DNA of 64,000 nucleotides from Trebouxia sp. TZW2008 (lineage: Eukaryota > Chlorophyta > Trebouxiophyceae > Trebouxiales > Trebouxiaceae). Below the pieces are notes generated by a model. That model worked only from the letters and a program-made list of their open reading frames with translations. It did no database searches and was not told the origin of the DNA. A program made the position numbers and the translations under genes. The DNA lies in the NCBI GenBank assembly GCA_002118135.1, contig BDIU01000262.1:62228-126227 (forward strand), read 5' to 3'. Of this stretch, positions 58,113 through 64,000 are shown piece after piece (position 1 is the stretch's first letter; the number at the start of each line of letters is the position of its first letter).

Positions 58113-59546
58113 TCAAGTTAAACTGCTGACCTGATATAGGTAGCAGCGGAAGACGCGTAGAGCCTCAAATGTGGTAAGTCGCTCTTGCTCAGTGACAATA
58201 TAGATGTGCTCAGCAGAAGTCATCTTCCTGGAATCATATGCAACCAGGTCTTTCCTGCTGCAACAGGACAGCACCAAGCCTAAAACCTGAGGCATCACAA
58301 ACAAGCTCAAACGGTTTGCCAGGGTCTGGCAATGCCAAAACAGGAGCAGAAGTGAGTGCATGCTTCAATGCCTTGAATGCAGAAATGCAAGACTCAGTCC
58401 AGTTAACTGCACATTCTTTTTGCTCAAGTCAGTCAGAGGCTTAGTCAAGTTTGCATAACCCTGAATGTTTTTGATGAAGAAATTGGTAAGTCCCAGAAAC
58501 TGCTGGACCTCACGCAAACAAGTAGGAGTAGGCCAATCAATCACAGACTGTACCTTTTCGGGATCAGGTTTGACACCATCTTTGCCAATGATATGACCCA
58601 GGTAAGGCAACTCAGTCTGACCCCAAACACATTTTGATGCCTTGATCAGCACTTTGTGTTCACGCAATGCAGAGAAAACTCACTTGAGATGCAAAGCATG
58701 CTCAGCCGCAGTTTTACTGAAGACAAGTATGTCATCAATGACAACTACTGCATACTCAGACAATTTGTGCTTAGGGTTAAAGTGCCGTCAGCATCAAACT
58801 TTGGCGGGTTGAGCACATTTCTCATGACAGCCTGAAAAGTGCCTGGTGCATTAGTCAAACCAAACAACAAAATCCTGAATTGGTAATGACCAAAAGGGGT
58901 CCTGAATGCAGTTTTAGGCTTATCTTCATCCCTTAGCAGGATTTGCTGAAGCCAGAAGCAGCATCAAGGCAAGAAAAATACTTTGCACCAAACAATTTAT
59001 CAAACAAATCATCAAAGGGTAACGATTCTTAACTGTGATCTTGTTGAGAGCATGGTAGTCCACCACCATCCTGAGTTCACCAGTCTTCTTCTCCACAAAG
59101 AGAATTGGAGCACCAAAGGGGCTGGTAGAAGGCTCAATCAGCTGTTTGGCCAGCAAATCTGTGACCTGCTGCTGAACCTCCTGCAATTCTGAAGGTGCCA
59201 ACCTGTACATGCGCTGGAAGGGGGGCTGGGAATCAGGCAACAAAGGGATAACATGCTCAACACCTCTGTCAGGAGGCAAGCCACATGGCTCTGCAAAGAC
59301 ATCTGCATAGTCATGCTTCAAATTGTCAATATGCTTATGCAATTCAGCTTGCTCAGAGCTAGCTGCAGCAGCAGATTCCGCACAAACTCTGGTTACAGAA
59401 ACATCTGGATCAGTCACACTAGCAGCAGCAACAGAGGCTTCAATGTCAGCTTTGCTCACCAAAACAAGAAAAGCCCAAGAACCCTTCTTAATACACCTCC
59501 TAGCTTGAGCACAACTGAGAAAGTGCCTAGGGTTTGAATCACCCAA
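58113..59546 (-). pseudogene. gypsy reverse transcriptase - RNase H region, frameshifted
   Basis: RT motifs in order: [52 protein letters not shown], the catalytic box VVVIDDILVFSK (VIDD where YLDD is usual; both Asp kept), and LGHIIGKDGVKPDPEKVQSV. The RNase H part has AYDSRKMTSAEHIYIVTEQE. At least three frame changes occur between these pieces. Confidence 0.85.
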
Positions 59547-60071
59547 AATGGTGAAACGTCAGGACCAGCAGAAGCAGCAATGACAGTAGCATTGTGCAAT
59601 CTGTGCATGGGTTGGTCCTGGCCAAGAGGTTTGCAAGAATCATCCGGGACGTCAGTTCAAATGTAAATTGGCCAATTAAAGCCAGGTGAAACAGAAGAAT
59701 GGCCAGAACGCGGCAACTGCTCAAACATGGCAGCACCCTTGGCAAACTTCTTGAGCAGACGCATGCCTGACAGCAAGGGTTTCAAAGCAACAAATTCCCA
59801 GGAACAAGCATACATGCAGAAGTGTTATCTGGTGACAACTGCTTGCAATGCATGTAATGTTGTGCAAAAGTTGTCAGCTGTGTGAAAGGTGCATTGATCC
59901 AAATGTGGCCAACATGCTGCTGATAGATATGAATGAATTAGATGGACTGCAGAAATTGGCGCAATGTGCATTATCGCCAGAGTTAGAAGCTGCAGCATCC
60001 AGTGTGAAAGTGCGACCTGAAAGTGCTTCAATCTCAGCAAAACCAGCAGGCAAAACCCTTCTATGCTCAGA

Positions 60072-60476
60072 TCACAGCCAGTCAGGAGCAAAAGGCGTGT
60101 GCTGCGAATGTGCAAGCCTGGAATAGCCAGAATGCGAAGTTGCAGCAACAGGCGGGTTAAACATTTTGTCACAAACATCAATGAGTGACACAGGTTTGGG
60201 CAAAGGCAAAGGCTTGCTTACCGGGTGCTGATCAGCCCAGATCTTCTTGGCAAGCTTGGGGCATTCATGCCACAGATGTGGCTGGTTGCATCCCTTGTAG
60301 AAGCAGGTGCCGTTTGTGATCTGCGCCTTCATAAAGTCCCTAGGCAACAGCTTGTGCTTGCCACGGGAAACGCAGCTGTCATACCAATCAGAAAAGAATT
60401 TGGGATAGGGCTTGTTCAGAACACCATTGGTGTTCTCACATACAAACTGCCCCTCAACCCATGCTCCGAAACCAAC
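60072..60476 (-). pseudogene. gypsy gag remnant with zinc knuckle
   Basis: Reads FSDWYDSCVSRGKHKLLPRD, then CFYKGCNQPHLWHEC, a C-x4-C-x3-H-x4-C nucleic-acid-binding knuckle. The capsid portion is absent upstream. The frame runs to about 60072 and then shifts. Confidence 0.7.
60463..60474 (-). other. Primer-binding site of the gypsy element
   Basis: Minus strand reads TGGTTTCGGAGC two bases inside the 5' LTR, close to TGGTATCAGAGC, the usual initiator-Met-tRNA complement of plant gypsy elements (two mismatches). Confidence 0.75.
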
Positions 60477-60658
60477 TGTCACGTTGCGATTGAGCTTTTC
60501 CACTCTGGTGGTGTCGAAGTGACACCTTTGCTAGTTGAGACCGCTGTATACACAGCAAACTCGCAAGAAGAAGTATGCAAGATGAATAGAAAAGCTGATT
60601 AAGCAGCTGTTGAAAAGAGCCTGATCCATGTGATCGTGAAAAGGGTCACCACGTGACA
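60477..60658 (-). repeat. 5' LTR of the gypsy element
   Basis: TGTCACGTTGCG..CACCACGTGACA. It ends only 32 bases from the stop codon of the HNH-like gene at 60691. Confidence 0.92.
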
Positions 60659-60690
60659 GAGATGGCGCGCAAAGGTCACCTTGAACATGG

Positions 60691-61836
60691 CTACGTAGTT
60701 TGAAACGCCACGCTATAATCAAGAAAGCGCATCAGGAGGTCTTTGTTGCTATGATTGCTGGCAAAACCTGGTATGTCTAGCTCCCTTACTGCATATCCAT
60801 CTTGCACACCTTTTGCAATGGCACATCGTACTTGAAAGTACAAAACGCGACTGTAAGGATCTAAAATGTTTTTGGTGTTGGAAGTCAACCTGCAACCATG
60901 TAGATCACCAAAAGTGTTGAGGCCTTGCAGAGTTGCCTCAAGACTTGGGCGCACCTGTTTTGCCTACACCAGAATCACATGTCATGCACAAGTAGCAAAA
61001 TGACTGCATTGCACAACAAATACTTCATAACACTGATAATACCTGAATGTTCGGATTTGCATTGGCACTTTCAAGCTCAACGAACTTGTCTATGAGCTTT
61101 ATATTGCGGAGACCTTCATCTAGCAGGGTGTAAACCCAATTGCCCAATGGGTCCCTCACAAAGATTGCAAGCAAATTGTCATAACTCCACTCAATTGGAC
61201 TCAAAAGGAGTCCATTGCGTGAGGAGTTGATATCTTCAATCCCAACCATATATCGCCATCTGCATGCAAAGCTGATTTACGAGTCTGTTCAGCATACAAC
61301 AAGATTCAGCCAGTATGCATCAACTCACCTGTTCCATGCCCTCTTCCAGAGATGAAATCCTGTCACAAACTTCTTGGGCAGATATGTATGTGTGAGCTGA
61401 CAATATGCCTTCCCTACAGGTGTGCTTCTATTGTTGCCGTATTGCTTGCTGAATCAGTATGTGTTTGAAGCCAGGCTCGCTGATTGCAGTCTTGTTCTCA
61501 TCTGTGTAATCTAGTAGTATAGCTAAGGCTTGATGCAAGGGTTCAATATCTTGGCCTGAGCCCTGACCTGCATAAGCGAGCAACGTCAATCAAATTACAG
61601 CATGACTACGGCGTGTGACTATGCAACTCCTTACCAGCAACTTGTTCCTCCAGAAAAATGACAACTGCCGGCTCCAGGTCATCATCGTCATTCAGCTCAA
61701 TCAGGTCACGCAGACTGCTGCCTGTTTTGTTGTCTGAAGCAGCAAAGGCGAGAGCCTTTGCTCTGAGGTTTGCCAGCAAGTTGAGTCTCTTGATTGCTGA
61801 TGTAGCGAGCCGTTTTCTTGCAACGCTATCACTCAT
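60691..61836 (-). CDS. HNH-nuclease-domain-like protein, 258 residues
   Basis: Four exons join in perfect phase: 61635-61836, 61329-61413, 61043-61259 and 60691-60963 (273 bp including TAG). The start Met at 61836 opens MSDSVARKRLATSAIKRLNL, and an acidic NDDDD cluster follows. The core reads FVTGFHLWKRAWNRWRYMVG, IEDINSSRNGLLL, then SPIEWSYDNLLAIFVRDPLG, which resembles the HNH_2-type nuclease module found in many fungal and algal proteins (aHIwk...gIddxxNGLLL...E.xfD), with FGDLHGCRLT and DPYSRVLYFQVRCAIAKGV downstream. The first His of the motif is present, but the other catalytic positions read Asn and Glu-Trp, so activity is uncertain. The function is unknown; relatives are often linked to mobile DNA or defence. 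A gypsy LTR ends 32 bp past the stop. Confidence 0.72.
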
Positions 61837-62257
61837 CACAGAAACCTGCTATGCAAAGTGCCTAAAAGTTTGTGCCGAGCACGCTGAAATGCTGAGCTTC
61901 AGTGTTTGAGCAACGTTGACACGAGAGCCTGAGAGCAACGCTACAATAGCACGCGGTACCTAGACCAACCAAGTCAGGCCTGCGGCTGCACAGGCTAAGT
62001 AAGAAAGAGTAGGTTCGTGCAGACAGTTGTGATGAGCTCTTTGCTGGTCAACATGACCCTGATTTAGTCACAGCATGACTCAGTTCGCAATTTGAACTTG
62101 ACTGCCTGAAAGACTTTGCTCTGGAAGCATTGCGGCCAAGCGACAACATCAGTCGCTCTGCACGCTTGCGTGCTTCTTCTCTTTGGCACTTGAACAGTTG
62201 ACGGTGACGTTAGCGATGCAATGACTGTGCAGACTTGCTTGGCCCAGCTGCCTGCTC
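61837..62257. promoter_or_regulatory. Putative bidirectional promoter between HNH-like gene and plus-strand gene
   Basis: About 420 bases between divergent starts, CpG-richer than the gene bodies. No clear TATA element. Inferred from position. Confidence 0.45.
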
Positions 62258-63762
62258 ATGCCAAGTCTTAGCCACGCAATACTGTTTCTCATACACACGT
62301 TGGCTTTGGCGATGGCAATTATCGAATTTCTGTTGAACTGCTTCAGACGCAGGAAGCCAGTTACTGAGCAAAGCAGACCACTTTGTGCCCAGGAGGAGGG
62401 TGCACAACCTGACACCCCTGTTGATCAGCAGCCACAAACACCTGTACATGTGAGGAATGAGGCCATTGTGGACAGCCAAAGCACACCTGAAGTCAAGACT
62501 TTTGCGCCCCTGCCTGCTCAGCATGAAGACTCGCCTCAGCAGCTGAGCTTGCCCATAGATCAGAGTGACAACTTTGGATCCACTGAGGCTCTCCCAGGAG
62601 GCTTTGCTCAGGTGCTGCAGTAAAGCATTCTATTGAGCATTCTGTATGCTGCAGAGGGTGTAGTGCTGCACACACATCTTTGCATTGAGTCTGCCTGAAA
62701 GCGCTGGCTGTCTGCAGGCGTCAAGTGCTGCTGCTATTGCAGCTACATTGCCTACACCAGCTCTGCTACCAAATCATTCAAGTGCTTCCCCTGTGGTGCT
62801 GCCTGAGGACAAGACTTCTCCTTTGGAGCTGCGCACAAGGGACTTGATTGCAAGAACGCCTCTGACTGGTCCTTCACCTGCCACATCAGAAGCAGCAGCT
62901 AGCACTTCCCTTGCACACACTCCACAGTCAAATGCACAGGTGCGCCTGGGACACTGCCATAAAATGCATCAAGTTGCTGACATCTGACAGGCAGTTCATG
63001 AGAAGCTTAAATGCTGCAGACTCCATCTGAAGGCAGCTTCTCAACGCCTTCTGCGTTTGGCCTACCTGAATTCATGCTTGAGGGGGACTACCTAGGCATG
63101 CAGACTCCACAAATTGTTGGTATGAACAACCCAGTCACAGCCTTCAAGGAGCACAGGCAGCTCAAGCGACATGAGACCCCCTTTGACACAAGGTCAGCTT
63201 TGCATCTCCATCTTGGCAGCTCCTTACATTGCAGCTGGCTCAATCTCAGTATCAAAATCCCTCAGTTGCAGCAACACGATGCCAGGTGTCCATTTGGGCT
63301 AGCAGCCTTTGCACAATCACTTAGCGTAAAGAAGCCATCTCCTGAAATTTGAATCACATTTGTCCTCAGCTGGCACAAGCTGCCATTGATCTGAGCTTGT
63401 CTGATCCGCTGCGCCAGGTTATGTGAAGTGGACTATCGCTTTCACAAAAGCGGATGGCTACAACATGCTTGGCAATTTTACAAAGCTTGCTTGTCAGAGC
63501 AATCTGGGAATTTTTTCAGATCATCAACTATGTAACTAAGCTCCTGGTGAAGTGGACGCTGTGATACAGGGTAGAGCACCTTATGGAGAAAGAGAGGCTC
63601 TTCAGGGAGATGTATGTGCAGCACAAGTCATCACAAGGCTCAGATGGCAATGTCAGGCAGCGCAGACCAGCAAGTGGCGACAAAGGCACAGTTGGCAGCA
63701 CATCCGCCAAGCCGCTAAAGCTGGGCATTGAGAACATACCCTCCCCAGCTATAACATTATGA
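62258..63762 (+). CDS. Unrecognised Ser/Pro/Thr-rich protein, multi-exon
   Basis: The first frame from ATG at 62258 (MPSLSHAILFLIHTLALAMA) would place a hydrophobic helix before RRRKPVTEQ; alternatively the exon starts at an acceptor near 62350. It ends GFAQ at a GTGCTG donor near 62612. Exon 62718-62939 (ASSAAAIAATLPTPALLPNH, PLELRTRDLIARTPL) and exon 63020-63192 (TPSEGSFSTPSAFGLPEFML, EGDYLGMQTPQIVGMNNPVT, AFKEHRQLKRHETPFDTR) follow in phase 0. Exons near 63371-63418 (LAQAAIDLSLSDPLRQ) and 63570-63762 (VEHLMEKERLFREMYVQHKS, then SAKPLKLGIENIPSPAITL and TGA) complete it, but their phase links are not resolved. A copy of the 63371 exon start seems to lie at about 63233. The protein is mostly disordered with a short helical end. 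No family recognised. Confidence 0.5.
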
Positions 63763-64000
63763 TGCCATCACCCAATTTGTACTGCTGGTCTCAGCATCAG
63801 TAGGCAGCTGCACAAGCCTGGCAATCAGCATTGTCAGCTGGTGCTATGAAGATGAGAGTGATGTATGCAGCAAGCAAGGATGCAATGCTGCCAGTTTGTG
63901 TCGTGCAAGACCTCATGTGACATTCCCGTCAGATCTAGATTAGATGTCCTATGGCACACTACCTGCTGCACAGGTAAAGCTTGAAGACATTCACCCGCTC
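63763..64000. other. Downstream region at the right edge, nothing recognised
   Basis: It follows the stop at 63760-63762 and should hold the 3' UTR. No coding feature is supported. Confidence 0.4.

Larger units (their letters stand above)
55781..60658 (-). mobile_element. Ty3/gypsy LTR retrotransposon, chromovirus lineage, mutated
   Basis: Bounded by LTRs at 55781-55963 and 60477-60658, with a primer-binding site and polypurine tract in the right places for a minus-strand element. The order gag zinc knuckle - protease - RT - RNase H - integrase - chromodomain is that of chromoviruses. Several frameshifts break the polyprotein, so it is no longer autonomous. At 4.9 kb it is short; most of gag seems absent because the zinc knuckle starts within 0.3 kb of the 5' LTR. 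The five bases outside the two LTRs (GCCAG and GAGAT) do not match, so no target-site duplication is seen. Confidence 0.9.

Noticed and set aside
59520..59550. GGTTTGAATCACC resembling a tRNA T-arm
   Set aside because: No acceptor stem, D-arm or anticodon arm around it; it lies in the retrotransposon pol region.

Overview
This is nuclear DNA of a eukaryote, most likely a green alga (Chlorophyta; a trebouxiophyte would fit, but the species cannot be named from the sequence). Genes are split into many 50-350 bp exons with GT..AG introns of 100-800 bp. The recognisable proteins are plant-type: a VIH/VIP1 inositol-pyrophosphate kinase, a LAG1/LOH ceramide synthase, an RFTS domain like that of MET1/DNMT1, DDT-WHIM-PHD chromatin modules and a chromovirus retrotransposon. 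By eye, CpG is rare in gene bodies, which are rich in TG/CA, and clusters at gene 5' ends. No bacterial signals, rRNA, tRNA or CRISPR were seen.

Layout. Almost every gene is on the minus strand. 1-1.3 kb: N-terminal half of an SVOP-like MFS transporter that runs off the left edge. 3.5-5.6 kb: ceramide synthase, eight exons, complete. 5.9-6.5 kb: end of an unrecognised membrane protein gene. 6.7-8.5 kb: DOPA 4,5-dioxygenase-like gene, complete, three exons. 10.8-34.1 kb: one very large chromatin-type gene with an N-terminal RFTS domain, then DDT and WHIM modules, long disordered Q/P/A-rich exons, coiled coil and C-terminal PHD fingers. 34.5-35.0 kb: a small intronless leucine-rich-repeat gene on the plus strand. 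35.6-35.95 kb: a TGCATTGC-type low-complexity block. 36.9-54.3 kb: a 17-kb VIH/VIP1-type kinase-phosphatase gene. 54.7-60.7 kb: a LINE 3' fragment abutting a complete but mutated Ty3/gypsy chromovirus. 60.7-61.8 kb: a four-exon HNH-nuclease-like gene. 62.26-63.76 kb: a plus-strand gene of unknown function that probably shares a divergent promoter with it.

The most unusual property is structural. In nearly every intron of the long genes there are one to five decayed or nearly intact local copies of the neighbouring exon, usually with its splice site and often still in the same reading frame. I call these exon shadows. At least four look intact enough to be alternative exons: the YYDD exon pair and the PNEYGID exon pair of the VIP1 gene, one RFTS copy, and one ELHGGQ copy in the chromatin gene. 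A separate short dispersed repeat of about 90 bp occurs five times, in both orientations and always in introns.

The genes do not form an operon-like unit. Lipid, phosphate-signalling, transport and chromatin functions are simply neighbours. Exon borders were placed by hand from splice consensus, phase and family similarity; borders are stated as unresolved where phase did not close.
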